Shown in pieces: positions 16,172 to 24,877 of a stretch of DNA of 64,000 nucleotides (the first letter of the stretch is position 1; every line of letters starts with the position of its first letter). The notes under the pieces were generated by a model, which worked only from the letters and a program-made list of their open reading frames with translations, searched no databases and was not told the origin of the DNA. This DNA is from a virus, in the IMG/VR virus record IMGVR_UViG_3300045125_000140, positions 62,001 to 126,000 of that record. One strand, 5' to 3'. The translations under genes were made by a program, and so were the position numbers.

Positions 16172-16274
16172 ACTCAATCTTCTCCGTGATGGTCGTCTTG
16201 GGAACAAATACAGCCAATAACTGCTGTATCAGGGCCTCAAACACAGGCTTTAAAAGCGTGAGCAAAATGCTCAT
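16083..16274 (-). CDS. Small N-terminally hydrophobic protein, possible inner spanin
   Basis: A 63-residue protein. MSILLTLLKPVFEALIQQLL forms one hydrophobic/amphipathic segment, followed by a polar tail. The downstream lipoprotein gene starts within it in another frame. It is short for an inner spanin, so the role is tentative. Confidence 0.4.
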   Translation of the reverse strand: MSILLTLLKPVFEALIQQLLAVFVPKTTITEKIEYVNQDRPSAPSSSVGRLYDRIGRNGVLGR

Positions 16275-16639
16275 GCCGTCGCCTTAATTCCCATCTTATC
16301 GAGAATGAGGCCGATCATGCCCTTAACACGGTTCTCGCCCCAGGTCTTGATAAAGACACCGACCGGGCCCTTGGCCTCTTCAAGGACGAGCTCCCAAGCC
16401 TTTTGGCGGATAGCCGAAAGCTCGGCCGCGGTCACCTTGGCGCCACCGTCGGAGTCGGGCGCCATGGCGATCTTGAGCCACTCCTGCGCCTTATCGGTTA
16501 CGCGCTTGGTGCAGGCGAGGATGAGTTCCTCGGCATCCTTAGCGAGGTTAGCCTTCTTAACGCCCCAGGCGACGAGCGCCACAACCAGAGCAGCCAGAAG
16601 AGAAGGAAGATGGTCAAGTAGGATAGGTAGGATTTCCAT
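16271..16639 (-). CDS. Holin-like membrane protein
   Basis: About 122 residues from ATG 16639: MEILPILLDHLPSLLAALVV, then ALVAWGV, give one N-terminal membrane segment; a long amphipathic, charged helical tail follows. The form resembles the LLH holin superfamily (one N-terminal membrane segment, soluble tail), which makes lethal membrane holes at lysis. It shares four bases with the next gene of the lysis-like group. No endolysin is recognisable nearby. Confidence 0.5.
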   Translation of the reverse strand: MEILPILLDHLPSLLAALVVALVAWGVKKANLAKDAEELILACTKRVTDKAQEWLKIAMAPDSDGGAKVTAAELSAIRQKAWELVLEEAKGPVGVFIKTWGENRVKGMIGLILDKMGIKATA

Positions 16640-16646
16640 GGGTATC

Positions 16647-17171
16647 TCACGTGAACAGGTAAGCACCTAAATAACCATGGATGTTTCGCACTCTTTCCCG
16701 CACAATCGAGTCAGAGTCCGCAACTTCCAGGTCAGCAGCATCATTGATGTGCTGCACGAATATAGCAGGTCCTACACGGGATGCAATAGTGGACGACGAC
16801 AGATTTATCTTATCCCGGTACTTGGCGGCAAATGTAGCGTTTACTCCGGGCACGCTCAAAAGGGGGTTTTGAGTATCCTGGGTGAGGTCATCAGTAATGG
16901 AGGTCTCAAGACCGGCGGCCGCCAGGAAGTCGGTAAAGAACCGGGACGACTCTATCACCTGAGAGGCGAACTGCTGGGTGGTAAGCTCGGACAGCCCGGC
17001 CGAGGTTCTAGACGCGTTGGCCGCGGCCAGGGCGTCGTCGAACTCGTTAGGTGGGATAGCTCGGGCCTCGTAAAAGGGCGAGAGTCTCGGATTCTGTAAA
17101 TCCCGAAGATCTTCTTTGGCGAGCTCGATGAGGGAGATCGCCAGATCTTGGGCAAGGTAGGTGTCAGCCAT
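16647..17171 (-). CDS. Unknown protein, 174 aa
   Basis: An acidic, mostly helical protein (MADTYLAQDLAISLIELAKE at the start). It overlaps the previous gene by eight bases and nearly touches the holin-like gene. No family is recognised. Confidence 0.6.
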   Translation of the reverse strand: MADTYLAQDLAISLIELAKEDLRDLQNPRLSPFYEARAIPPNEFDDALAAANASRTSAGLSELTTQQFASQVIESSRFFTDFLAAAGLETSITDDLTQDTQNPLLSVPGVNATFAAKYRDKINLSSSTIASRVGPAIFVQHINDAADLEVADSDSIVRERVRNIHGYLGAYLFT

Positions 17172-17460
17172 TCGGTTTCTTCCTTACCTCTAGAATACTG
17201 CCGCGCGGCGACGGCACCGCCACGAATGCGTATTTTTGAATTTCGGCAAGCTCGGCTGCGGCAACCGTGGCCTTCTTCTTCTCGTTATCCTTGATCCCGA
17301 TAAAGTACTCGTTCTTAAGGATCTCCAGGAGCTGCTCGGCCATCTCCTTGGACTTGGCGTTGGATACGACCATGGCGCACTGGTCCATATATCGGAGGGT
17401 GGTTTCCTTACGTTCGTATTCAATAATATCCACTTGCTCAAGCGGAGACAGCTCTCGCAT
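17164..17460 (-). CDS. Unknown small helical protein
   Basis: A 98-residue protein starting MRELSPLEQVDIIEYERKET, strongly helical and charged. It overlaps the next gene by eight bases. In many myoviruses small genes before the tape measure are tail assembly chaperones; that role cannot be shown here. Confidence 0.6.
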   Translation of the reverse strand: MRELSPLEQVDIIEYERKETTLRYMDQCAMVVSNAKSKEMAEQLLEILKNEYFIGIKDNEKKKATVAAAELAEIQKYAFVAVPSPRGSILEVRKKPNG

Positions 17461-17515
17461 GTCTACACCCCCGTACGCAGAAGAGCTTTTAATCGGTAAA
17501 ACGCGAACGGGGTGC

Positions 17516-18130
17516 TTAAGGGTTTTTAAGATTTTCCAGGAGGGCCAATTGCTTAGCCTGATCCAGGTCGTTCAGAACACTCAGGATATAGTTGAAGAAG
17601 ATGGGGTCCATATCCAGGATGTAGTCGTACTGCTGCTTTACCAGAGGGTCAGCCGCCCACGTTGTCCTATTATCGGACGTGAGGGGGACCTTTTGGAATA
17701 TAGTGTCGCCGAGGCGGACGATCTGAATAACGACCCGGTAAGCGCCCAAGTCGCGCTTGACTTCGTTAGACTGAGTCGAGCTTATACCAAACAGCGGGTC
17801 GAAGAGGGCGATGGCGGTCTGCTCTCTCCGGCTCATGCTTTGAACAACCAGCTCGGTTTTAAGGATCTTGGTCGTATATTGAATCCTACCAGTGATCAGG
17901 TGGTCCTTATCGATCACCTGGTCCCAGATGGACTTATATTGGGCCTTGAACTCGTTGTACGAGAGCTTTCCGAATATATCCGAGGTGACGTCCTCGGGGA
18001 GCTTGACTAGGTCCTCACGGGACGCCTTATCGCTCTCCTCTTTACGGACCTTATCTACTGCCTCTACGGCCTGGGAGTCCCGATACTTCTGTTCGAGCAT
18101 TTCCCGGCTAGGACCGAATGAACTCTGCAT
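17516..18130 (-). CDS. Unknown protein, first gene of the minus-strand tail block
   Basis: The start at 18130 (MQSSFGPSREMLEQKYRDSQ) is chosen for the AAGGAGACG behind it; a longer frame to 18244 would run into the divergent promoter region. 204 residues, charged and helical. Position ahead of the tape-measure-like gene fits a tail-assembly or neck role, by context only. Confidence 0.6.
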   Translation of the reverse strand: MQSSFGPSREMLEQKYRDSQAVEAVDKVRKEESDKASREDLVKLPEDVTSDIFGKLSYNEFKAQYKSIWDQVIDKDHLITGRIQYTTKILKTELVVQSMSRREQTAIALFDPLFGISSTQSNEVKRDLGAYRVVIQIVRLGDTIFQKVPLTSDNRTTWAADPLVKQQYDYILDMDPIFFNYILSVLNDLDQAKQLALLENLKNP

Positions 18131-18157
18131 GCACGTCTCCTTGGGTATAGGATAACC

Positions 18158-18192
18158 AAAAATACGCACATATTGTGGCATAAGAAGAATAG
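18158..18192 (+). promoter_or_regulatory. Phage-type promoter motif, copy 2
   Basis: CATAAGAAGAATAG at 18179-18192 is identical to the copy before the first sigma gene. AATACG lies 12 bases upstream. It sits in the divergent gap between the minus-strand tail block and the plus-strand accessory operon, 33 bases before the first small frame. Confidence 0.5.
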
Positions 18193-18224
18193 TCGGCTTA
18201 TTTATTTGCCGATGGAGAGCAACC

Positions 18225-18287
18225 ATGACGTTTGTCAACGACATCCTGGCCGTATTTCACAACCTGGCCGGAGGTAAGAAAAAGTGA
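18225..18287 (+). CDS. Leader peptide, 20 aa
   Basis: MTFVNDILAVFHNLAGGKKK has its own GGAGAG ribosome binding site, and its stop TGA overlaps the GTG start of the next gene. The SD for that gene (GGAGG) lies inside the peptide's codons. This is a typical translational-coupling arrangement. Confidence 0.5.
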   Translation: MTFVNDILAVFHNLAGGKKK

Positions 18288-18862
18288 TCGACGACGAGTC
18301 GGATAAGTTCAGCGAGGTGGCTCAACAGGCCATCAAACTGATGCGACGGTGCGAAGAAAGGCAGATGCATATCGAGATCATCCGCGAGTGCGAGGATGGG
18401 CCGGACGGGAAGCCACTCTCGCCAGTCGTCGCGGTTTTTAACCGGGACCTACCGGACGTCGCTATGGCGTTCTACAAAATGTACGGCGCGAGTCCGTACT
18501 GGGGAATCCTGATCACGAATCGGGAAACCAAGACGAGGATCGCTTTACACAAGGTGATCTTCGAAGATCTCGAAAAGCTGATCTTTGATGCAAAGAAAGA
18601 TCGGCTAAATAAAATGCTGGGGACAAATACCCGGCACATGGTGATCGGCGACGAGGTCGTCGAATCCGAAACCGGCCCGTTCCTCTCCAATGGGGATTTG
18701 GAGTTCAGCAAGGTCCACCCTAACTGGGTAGTCTTGGTGGACGAGGCGCAGGAACCCAAGTTCTACGTGCCGGACGATGAGGAGTACCCGAATCAAAAGA
18801 TTGCGGCGTACGAAAGAAAATACAACAAGTTCTGCCGTTGGATGGTCCAGCAGCTGACTTGA
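18284..18862 (+). CDS. Unknown protein, 192 aa
   Basis: GTG start behind GGAGG. Begins MIDDESDKFSEVAQQAIKLM; acidic, mixed alpha/beta, no recognised family. It is the first full gene of the accessory operon and is followed at once by a strong terminator, so its transcript may be largely separate from the reverse transcriptase operon. Confidence 0.7.
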   Translation: MIDDESDKFSEVAQQAIKLMRRCEERQMHIEIIRECEDGPDGKPLSPVVAVFNRDLPDVAMAFYKMYGASPYWGILITNRETKTRIALHKVIFEDLEKLIFDAKKDRLNKMLGTNTRHMVIGDEVVESETGPFLSNGDLEFSKVHPNWVVLVDEAQEPKFYVPDDEEYPNQKIAAYERKYNKFCRWMVQQLT

Positions 18863-18872
18863 CGAAATCGGG

Positions 18873-18904
18873 GCGCGGGAGTCACTCTCCCGCGCTCATT
18901 TTTT
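18873..18904 (+). terminator. Rho-independent terminator
   Basis: Perfect nine-base stem GCGCGGGAG/CTCCCGCGC with a five-base loop, then T-rich sequence ending in six T. Confidence 0.75.
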
Positions 18905-18916
18905 ACCAGAGGTTAT

Positions 18917-19102
18917 ATGAATATCGATGACGTAACCGGCATCAATCAGATGGCGGACAAGTACGACTGGCTCGCGATCGGCGACATCGACGGAGCCGAG
19001 TCAAGTGACTTAGTTCATCACCGCTACGTAAAGATGTTTAAAAACGTCTGCTTCTCGATAGCGGTAGTTTGCAAAGGTCGAAGCGGCGTCGATTATGCTT
19101 GA
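18917..19102 (+). CDS. Small unknown protein, 61 aa
   Basis: Starts MNIDDVTGINQMADKYDWLA behind AGAGG. It overlaps the next gene by eight bases. No domain is recognised. It is the first gene after the terminator and leads directly into the reverse transcriptase operon. Confidence 0.6.
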   Translation: MNIDDVTGINQMADKYDWLAIGDIDGAESSDLVHHRYVKMFKNVCFSIAVVCKGRSGVDYA

Positions 19103-19454
19103 TATGTTTGACCTAGATAAGGGTCAGCCGCAAATCGTGTGCGCGCTGTCCCATTGGGATATGGATATCCTGGAGAGGCTCTTCAGCCGACTGGACGCAG
19201 AGGCGGCTAAGAAGTGGGCGAACAACGAAGCTAACCGTGAATACGTCCTTTCTCGGAACGGCCTGGTAGCCGTAGAGATGGGTGAGGGGGTTATTCGCGG
19301 AAGCGGTATGATCTGCGCACGACTTCTGGCTAACTGGAATGAAGAGCTCCAGGAGCCCATAACCGGAGACCGGGAAACGAATCTAGTGCTCGACAGCGTC
19401 GCAAAGCGCCTCCCGATTTTTGTAAATCAGGTTATGGAGGCGTTGGCCCCTTGA
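19095..19454 (+). CDS. Unknown protein upstream of the reverse transcriptase
   Basis: A 119-residue, mostly helical protein (SHWDMDILERLFSRLDAEAA). Its TGA overlaps the TTG start of the reverse transcriptase, so the two are probably translated together. No family is recognised. Confidence 0.65.
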   Translation: MLDMFDLDKGQPQIVCALSHWDMDILERLFSRLDAEAAKKWANNEANREYVLSRNGLVAVEMGEGVIRGSGMICARLLANWNEELQEPITGDRETNLVLDSVAKRLPIFVNQVMEALAP

Positions 19455-20515
19455 GCTGGTTATCCAGAACACAGGCGATGGCCAGAAGAGGGATACCCGC
19501 GCGACTGCGTAAGCCCGAGCAGTTTGAGCAGGCTAGGCAGGTGCTAGAGTGCGCGGAGAAGGCGATCATCGACGCGCGCAGCCGAGGAAAGGGGCCCGAT
19601 GTTCGGGTTATAAAGATAGAAAGCCGATCTGGGAAAATTCGAAGGCTGGTAGAGCCAATCGAAGAAATCAAGCTGATTCAAAATCTAATCGGTTTAATCG
19701 TCCACAACATTCTGAAAAACACAGGTTCGCTCACCGGCGTTAAGCGGCAGAATCGGAAAGCTGTGCTCAGCCTTCACGGATTCATGAAAGAGCGAAGCAT
19801 CAAATCGTACGCCGGCAACCATACTCGAAGAAATGTTGTGGTTAAGATGGACATTAAAAACTATTTTGAATCCATCACTGAACCTCTTATTTTTCGAGCG
19901 ATGGATAAAGGTGAGTTAATCGGGTATCACTTTCCAGACTGGCTGCGAAATTATATATCTACGTATTGTCTCTGCTCTACAAATCCTATGCGGATTGCCG
20001 ACAAGGCGGAGACGGCCAGAAAAGCGCTAGCCTTGGGATTTCCGAGCAGTCCTAGCCTAGCAAACGTCGTAAGCGCCTTCTTAGTCGTCCCTCCAATACT
20101 GGGGGTACTTAAGGAGATGGATAAGTACGACATCGCGTTCACCATGTACGCCGACGACATGACCTTCTCTTCGCATTATCCAGAGTGTGCAAAAGTCGCT
20201 CGGATAGTTCCGATGCTCCTAAAACGGGAAGGACTCAGCATAAATAGTAAAAAGACTAAAATCTTAAAGCAGAGCGCTCGTCAGGTCGTGTGCGGTGTTG
20301 TCGTAAATTCTCGGATGGGCGCAACTCGGGCATATCGACGAGCGCTTCGAAAACAGATTCATCACACGACTAAAGAGCTACTAATTGGTGCGAAAACGCC
20401 TGCTAATATTAACGTAAGTGTTTTACGTGGGCAGGTGTCGCACGTTGAATTTCTGAACTCGGCGCACGCTGAGTCGTTAAAACGTCAGCTCAAGACGTTG
20501 GAGGAGTTGGTATGA
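19451..20515 (+). CDS. Reverse transcriptase, retron-like
   Basis: A 354-residue RNA-directed DNA polymerase. Motif A: VKMDIKNYFESI (about 131-142). Motif B: GFPSSPSLANVVSAF (196-210). Motif C with catalytic aspartates: FTMYADDMTFS (230-240). Motif D/E region: NSKKTKILKQSARQVVCGVV, matching the retron pattern in which a VTG-like triplet follows (here VCG). The C-terminal RGQVSHVEFLN resembles the retron thumb. Length and lack of added domains fit retron-type enzymes more than group II introns. No msr/msd gene can lie directly upstream, because the preceding gene overlaps. The start of a 507-residue partner overlaps its stop. Whether it serves defence, diversification or another role is unknown. 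Confidence 0.85.
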   Translation: MSWLSRTQAMARRGIPARLRKPEQFEQARQVLECAEKAIIDARSRGKGPDVRVIKIESRSGKIRRLVEPIEEIKLIQNLIGLIVHNILKNTGSLTGVKRQNRKAVLSLHGFMKERSIKSYAGNHTRRNVVVKMDIKNYFESITEPLIFRAMDKGELIGYHFPDWLRNYISTYCLCSTNPMRIADKAETARKALALGFPSSPSLANVVSAFLVVPPILGVLKEMDKYDIAFTMYADDMTFSSHYPECAKVARIVPMLLKREGLSINSKKTKILKQSARQVVCGVVVNSRMGATRAYRRALRKQIHHTTKELLIGAKTPANINVSVLRGQVSHVEFLNSAHAESLKRQLKTLEELV

Positions 20516-22035
20516 AGAAGGCAATTATTGCTTATCTTAACACGTTCTCGGAGTACGGCGTATCTATTCCGGACGACATGGCCGAGTCCGTAAATAACAT
20601 CGTGGCCGGAGCCTCGGAGCAAATCGGCGGTGTTATTGGAAGTAGGGTGTCGTCGACGCCCGTAAAGCTCACGGATGTGACGACGGGAAGCACTGCGGCA
20701 GAAATTATCAAAAAGGCGGCGGAGGGCGGTACCCATAAAGTTACCGTAGAGTTGCTCGGTCGCTCGTCATACACATGGCCTGAGTTTGGTGGAGGTTTCG
20801 GTGCGTTCAAATTTGAGGTACCCGGGATAGTAATAAAGACCCCGAACAACTACGATCAAGCGGCCTCAGAATTTATAACAAGAATCATAGTAACGTGCGC
20901 GTCTGATAAATTTGCGCACCTGTGTACAATTGACAGCAATAACCAAAAACGCTACAGCGTCGCGGGACAGCTGCAGCTGGGTGCAAAGTTTGCGGACCCG
21001 GAGTCACGTGCCGGCGCTGAGTTGCTCGATAAAGACATTAAAGCGCGCGAAGAAGTTCACGTGCTTGAGGCCATTAAACGGCTGCAAAGATTCCGTGAGC
21101 TTGATCCGATCACCGGAGATAAGGCGGTCATAATCACACCACGATTTAAACTAAATCGTCACGTGATGGATGTGTGTGCTGGAAATACGACAAACCCCGC
21201 TAAAGTTTCGGACGAGATCTCTTTTGATGTCGAATATGTGTCTCGGCAAGAGATACAGAACGGTTTAGACAAAATAGACGAGGAGTACGTCAATCGAAAA
21301 GGGCTCGCTATTCTGGCCTTCACTTTAACCAGCGAGATCGTAAAACATCTGGTCTCCGTGCGGCCGCTGCTTGATACTCCGACTGATAGATTTGAATTAT
21401 CCAAGTTTGTCTTGCAGATGCACAATCAAATCGCGTCTGCCGCGACGTTACGGGACATTACGGTTAGAGACTTCATCAATTTCTTTGACAACGCTGTTTT
21501 GCGATCATATACGAGCACACGGGTTCCTGGGCACTACATCCCGTTGGATCCTCATCAGATTTCGTTAAATTTTATACCATCTGAACTAATCGACGTAAAT
21601 AAAACTGTTTTCGGAGGAGAAGATGACGGGAATCTTCTAGAATCTCAAAACTACAAAGCGGTTTGCCTACTCTTAGCAAATATTCTATCACAAACAGCTT
21701 ATAAACTAGTTCAACGAAAATTCAACTATTTACCGAAAATAGAAAATCGATCGGACGAACTGGTTTCCGCAAACTACGTGGCCGGAGACATTGTTGCCGC
21801 GAAGATAGTTTCGGTAGTCGAGCGCAATAACGCCAGGTCAGCACTATGTAAGGGAATCGGTCCGCGTGGCGACATCGCGTTCTTGATTACCGCAACAGTT
21901 GAACACAGTCGTGAAATCTACGACAGGCTCGATGAGGGGGCGGTGATTGTAAAACCGGCATCGAAGTGGCGGCTGGGTATTGTAGACTCAGTGGAGACTT
22001 TCAAAAATGCAGTTCCGTCATCTGGGATGAGGTAA
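20512..22035 (+). CDS. Large unknown protein coupled to the reverse transcriptase, 507 aa
   Basis: ATG overlaps the reverse transcriptase stop (ATGA). Begins MKKAIIAYLNTFSEYGVSIP. It is mixed alpha/beta with a Gly-rich stretch (WPEFGGGFGAFKFEVPG), with no recognised catalytic motif, signal peptide or membrane segment. The tight coupling suggests that it works with the reverse transcriptase or the Ubl cassette further down. Its size and soluble character resemble the next gene; they may form a pair. Confidence 0.7.
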   Translation: MKKAIIAYLNTFSEYGVSIPDDMAESVNNIVAGASEQIGGVIGSRVSSTPVKLTDVTTGSTAAEIIKKAAEGGTHKVTVELLGRSSYTWPEFGGGFGAFKFEVPGIVIKTPNNYDQAASEFITRIIVTCASDKFAHLCTIDSNNQKRYSVAGQLQLGAKFADPESRAGAELLDKDIKAREEVHVLEAIKRLQRFRELDPITGDKAVIITPRFKLNRHVMDVCAGNTTNPAKVSDEISFDVEYVSRQEIQNGLDKIDEEYVNRKGLAILAFTLTSEIVKHLVSVRPLLDTPTDRFELSKFVLQMHNQIASAATLRDITVRDFINFFDNAVLRSYTSTRVPGHYIPLDPHQISLNFIPSELIDVNKTVFGGEDDGNLLESQNYKAVCLLLANILSQTAYKLVQRKFNYLPKIENRSDELVSANYVAGDIVAAKIVSVVERNNARSALCKGIGPRGDIAFLITATVEHSREIYDRLDEGAVIVKPASKWRLGIVDSVETFKNAVPSSGMR

Positions 22036-22305
22036 TTGGGGCTGAAATTGCGGAATACATAAATGAGAATGTAGGTAGAAATAGAATCTATCCGATCGCC
22101 TCACTACGCGGAACCCGGTACTGCGGGCTGGAGCACGGTATCGACATCAGCTCTTAACCTCATTAAGAACCTAGATCCAGCTCAGAGAGCTGCTAGAGTT
22201 GCGATAAACTACCCGGATCACCATCTATCGGATAATGTAACTTTTCATTACGCAATAAATACAGTTAACACTGTTCAAAATTTTCCGGATAAAAACTTAT
22301 CACTC

Positions 22306-23964
22306 TTGTTGTCTGGGAGAAAGTCGTATCACAGCGTTTACGGATACTCTTCGTTTGCGTCGGGTTATATAATTAACATGGGAGATAGCTGGTCAACCGG
22401 CGAGAGATGGCACTACCAGAGTGAAGAGAAGCGGCTCACGAGTCCAAATAATCCAGTTTACATAGCTCCCATATCTCAGCAGCAGTTGGGAGTCGTTTCG
22501 ATTCGACGAAGCGCCCAGCAGGTTATGGAAGCGGGATCGGTAACTGCTGCTTGGGCATTTAATCGCGGGCTTCTTAGATTAATCGCGACTGGAAAAGAAT
22601 TTAAATTCTCGCTAAACTCCAGCAGCGCTGAGCTCGTAGTCAAAAAGGATGAGATTGTTTTCGGTGGTCGACGATTTAAAAGCTTGCTGGTAAAACCGGT
22701 GCCGGATATCTCTATAATTGCTAGAACCATCTACACTCGAATTCAGCAAAGAGCTAACATAGCGAACACGTTCGATACGTTCAACGCTCTTCTCGCTGAC
22801 GGTGCTCAAAAGCAAGAGGCTCATGACCACCTTAAAAACGATCAAATCTTGATTGAATTCCTGACAGAGGTCGCCAAGCTCCTCCAAGGAGATTATCAAA
22901 ATGATTTGAAAACTCACAGGTTAAACGTGGTGCGATCCGAGACTCGAAGCATGTTTCAGCCGAAGTTTCAAAGAGGCGGGAATAATGCTAACGACAGTGG
23001 ATTTGACGGACCGTGGGCGGACATAAACACTCACGAGCTGTCGGAGTTTTCGCGATACGAAATGGCGCGCACGTCGGCGATCGAGACCGACCCTAAAATG
23101 CACCTCGCCTCGTTTCGAAATTCAGAAACTCTTCGACAAAAGCTCTATCCGGCCGTCTTCAGCGGCGACGGGAGCGGAGAAAGCGTTGAGGAGCTGTTTA
23201 ACTTCAATAACCTGGTTGAGAGAGTGGTAGAAAGATCGCTGGCACCGGAGCTGTTCATAAAGGGTCAGACATCAGCTGATCTTAAAGCTTCGGGAATGCG
23301 GGTCAAAAAGGTGGACGATAAAACCTGGATCGTGGATATCTTTACGATCGGGGACGTCACCGTCGAGGTGACGGCCGAAACTACTACCGGCGGCGTTCTT
23401 AACTCTACCCGGTATTTTGTAAACGGCTACCAAATCAAGGCGGTGGAGGTAATTAGAGTCGTTACTATGGCTACGTGTTTTGAGAACACTGAGACATATA
23501 ACGAAACGGTTGCCCAAATCTCCGAGGTGTCTCTCGCGGCCAGAGATATTCTTCAAAATGGTTTCCACGCATCCGTAGATACGAACTACAAGACCTCGAA
23601 CATTATGCTCGAGATCGACCGCATTAAAAATAAGTGGGTTCTCGTAATACGAGACAAGGACGGTAACGTAACCAAGAATGTCCACATTCCTGGGGGCGTG
23701 ACTCGGTTCATCTCTGTTCCGAGAATTAGAAACCGCGTAAGAAAAATGACGGTAGAATCTTTTGCGGCACTTCTGGACGGAATTCCGGAATTGGCGTTTA
23801 TAGATATTAAACGTATTCACGAAAACGGTTTCACTAGGTACAATGAAATCATCGCCCGATCGAGGAAGTTCTTGGAGGACGTGATTGGTCTGACCAAGGC
23901 GTCTTTTGGAACTTTCGAGCTCGGCGGGGGCGTAACGCTGGCGCCATTTCTGGATACAGCGTAA
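22306..23964 (+). CDS. Large unknown protein in the RT-Ubl operon, 552 aa or more
   Basis: TTG 22306 is the first usable start, but coding-like sequence in the same frame runs back to 22075 (SPHYAEPGTAGWSTVSTSA), and another frame (SVIWDEVIGAEIAEYIN) covers 22010-22075. The true gene probably starts close to the end of its neighbour, with a one-base break at about 22075-22105. The product is soluble and mixed alpha/beta; residues near DTNYKTSNIMLEIDRIKN and the C-terminal helix (RKFLEDVIGLTKASFGTFEL) show no recognised family. It may be a substrate or effector of the Ubl system that follows; that is only context. Confidence 0.65.
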   Translation: MLSGRKSYHSVYGYSSFASGYIINMGDSWSTGERWHYQSEEKRLTSPNNPVYIAPISQQQLGVVSIRRSAQQVMEAGSVTAAWAFNRGLLRLIATGKEFKFSLNSSSAELVVKKDEIVFGGRRFKSLLVKPVPDISIIARTIYTRIQQRANIANTFDTFNALLADGAQKQEAHDHLKNDQILIEFLTEVAKLLQGDYQNDLKTHRLNVVRSETRSMFQPKFQRGGNNANDSGFDGPWADINTHELSEFSRYEMARTSAIETDPKMHLASFRNSETLRQKLYPAVFSGDGSGESVEELFNFNNLVERVVERSLAPELFIKGQTSADLKASGMRVKKVDDKTWIVDIFTIGDVTVEVTAETTTGGVLNSTRYFVNGYQIKAVEVIRVVTMATCFENTETYNETVAQISEVSLAARDILQNGFHASVDTNYKTSNIMLEIDRIKNKWVLVIRDKDGNVTKNVHIPGGVTRFISVPRIRNRVRKMTVESFAALLDGIPELAFIDIKRIHENGFTRYNEIIARSRKFLEDVIGLTKASFGTFELGGGVTLAPFLDTA

Positions 23965-23969
23965 AGGGA

Positions 23970-24212
23970 ATGTCCGGCAAGTCTTACGTCGTTGCTTGCT
24001 CGGATATTGCCAAAGAAAAGCCGTTCGAGCACGATCACGGCACAAATAAGTTCGGGGCCATCTACTCGATGGAGACGGGCGAATATGTGTGCGTTGTCGA
24101 CCGCTCGAGCGACCAGTCCGGTTACGATGTTATCGCCAACAGGTTGTTGGCGATGTCGAACGACGTGGCTCTTGTGGATCAAATCCACACCTTAGGAAAG
24201 TTTGTTAGTTAA
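23970..24212 (+). CDS. Small unknown protein before the Ubl
   Basis: An 80-residue protein starting MSGKSYVVACSDIAKEKPFE behind AAAGGGA. No domain is recognised. It lies six bases after the large gene and one base before the Ubl start, so it belongs to the cassette. Confidence 0.65.
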   Translation: MSGKSYVVACSDIAKEKPFEHDHGTNKFGAIYSMETGEYVCVVDRSSDQSGYDVIANRLLAMSNDVALVDQIHTLGKFVS

Positions 24213-24213
24213 T

Positions 24214-24423
24214 ATGGTTACGATCAAAGTTGCTTCTCCTCGTGGACACGACGTTCTCGAACTCGCTCCGGCCGACGCGGTGGCTAAGCTCCGCGGCTTC
24301 CTGAACGACAAGAAGTTCGTCTACATCAACGGCCGCATTGTTACGGCCGCCACCCCGATCACGGAAGAAATGGTCACCACGGCTGAGGCGATCACCGTGG
24401 CGCCCAATCTTCAGGGCGGCTGA
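24214..24423 (+). CDS. Ubiquitin-like (beta-grasp) protein ending in Gly-Gly
   Basis: 69 residues from ATG 24214; a TTG four codons upstream has no proper SD. The order strand-strand-helix-strand is visible: VTIKVASPRGHDVLEL, then helix ADAVAKLRGFLNDK, then KFVYINGRIV, then EAITVAPN, closing with LQGG. A C-terminal diglycine on a beta-grasp protein of this size marks ThiS/MoaD/CysO sulfur carriers and conjugated ubiquitin-like proteins. The next two genes are a JAB peptidase and an E1-like activator, the expected partners that process and adenylate such a tail. The GG is the natural C-terminus, so no maturation is needed. Confidence 0.75.
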   Translation: MVTIKVASPRGHDVLELAPADAVAKLRGFLNDKKFVYINGRIVTAATPITEEMVTTAEAITVAPNLQGG

Positions 24424-24425
24424 TC

Positions 24426-24877
24426 TTGCGCCGGGTTGTCTACTACGACAACCGGGTAACTGAAGAAATGGTTTCGCACGCGCTCCGGCACCCTTACGAA
24501 GAAATTTGTGGGGTGCTGGAGGGCAAATATCTTAGCCCCGAGGGAGCAATCTCTCGGGGTGAAGATTTCATCGTGCGAGTCACCGCATACTACCCGGTTA
24601 AAAATACGGCTTCCGACAAGCTCGGCGGGTTCACTATGGATCCGTACGAGACAAAAGCGGCGTGGGACGCGATCATTGAACGCGGTAACCACGTTGTCGG
24701 CTGCTACCACAGCCATCCATTATGGTCGTCGAAGTTCTCGGCCATCGATCTAAGAGAAGCAAAAATGCAGGCGGATGAGCTACTGTGGCTCATCTATGGA
24801 AAAAGGACGATCGCATCTCCGCGTTTGTCTTGGACAAGGATCGAATCAACCTTGTGGAATTGGAGGTGGATGTATGA
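24426..24877 (+). CDS. JAB/MPN-domain metallopeptidase (deubiquitinase-like)
   Basis: TTG start two bases after the Ubl stop. The JAMM zinc site is complete: Glu in HPYEEICGVLEG (about residue 25), then HSHPLWSSKFSAID, which fits HxHx7Sx2D exactly (His 95, His 97, Ser 105, Asp 108). Such enzymes cut isopeptide or C-terminal bonds of ubiquitin-like proteins (Mec+, Rpn11). As read, the frame runs on to 24992 with an odd basic tail. One more A in the run at 24800-24804 gives the natural ending KKDDRISAFVLDKDRINLVE and a stop overlapping the E1 start, so a one-base loss is likely. The expected length is about 150 residues. Confidence 0.8.

Noticed and set aside
18868-19450. Retron msr/msd RNA upstream of the reverse transcriptase
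   Set aside because: The upstream DNA is filled by two overlapping small genes, and the only hairpin (18873-18904) has a T-run and behaves like a terminator.
19451-20515. Reverse transcriptase as part of a diversity-generating retroelement
   Set aside because: The motif B region (GFPSSPSLAN) and YADD context look retron-like, and I saw no template/variable repeat pair or variable C-type lectin gene nearby. A full repeat search was not possible by eye.
24798-24804. Programmed -1 ribosomal frameshift in the JAB gene
   Set aside because: The site is not a canonical X-XXY-YYZ heptamer in the reading phase, and many other genes in the window have the same one-base loss in homopolymers, so a sequence error is more economical.
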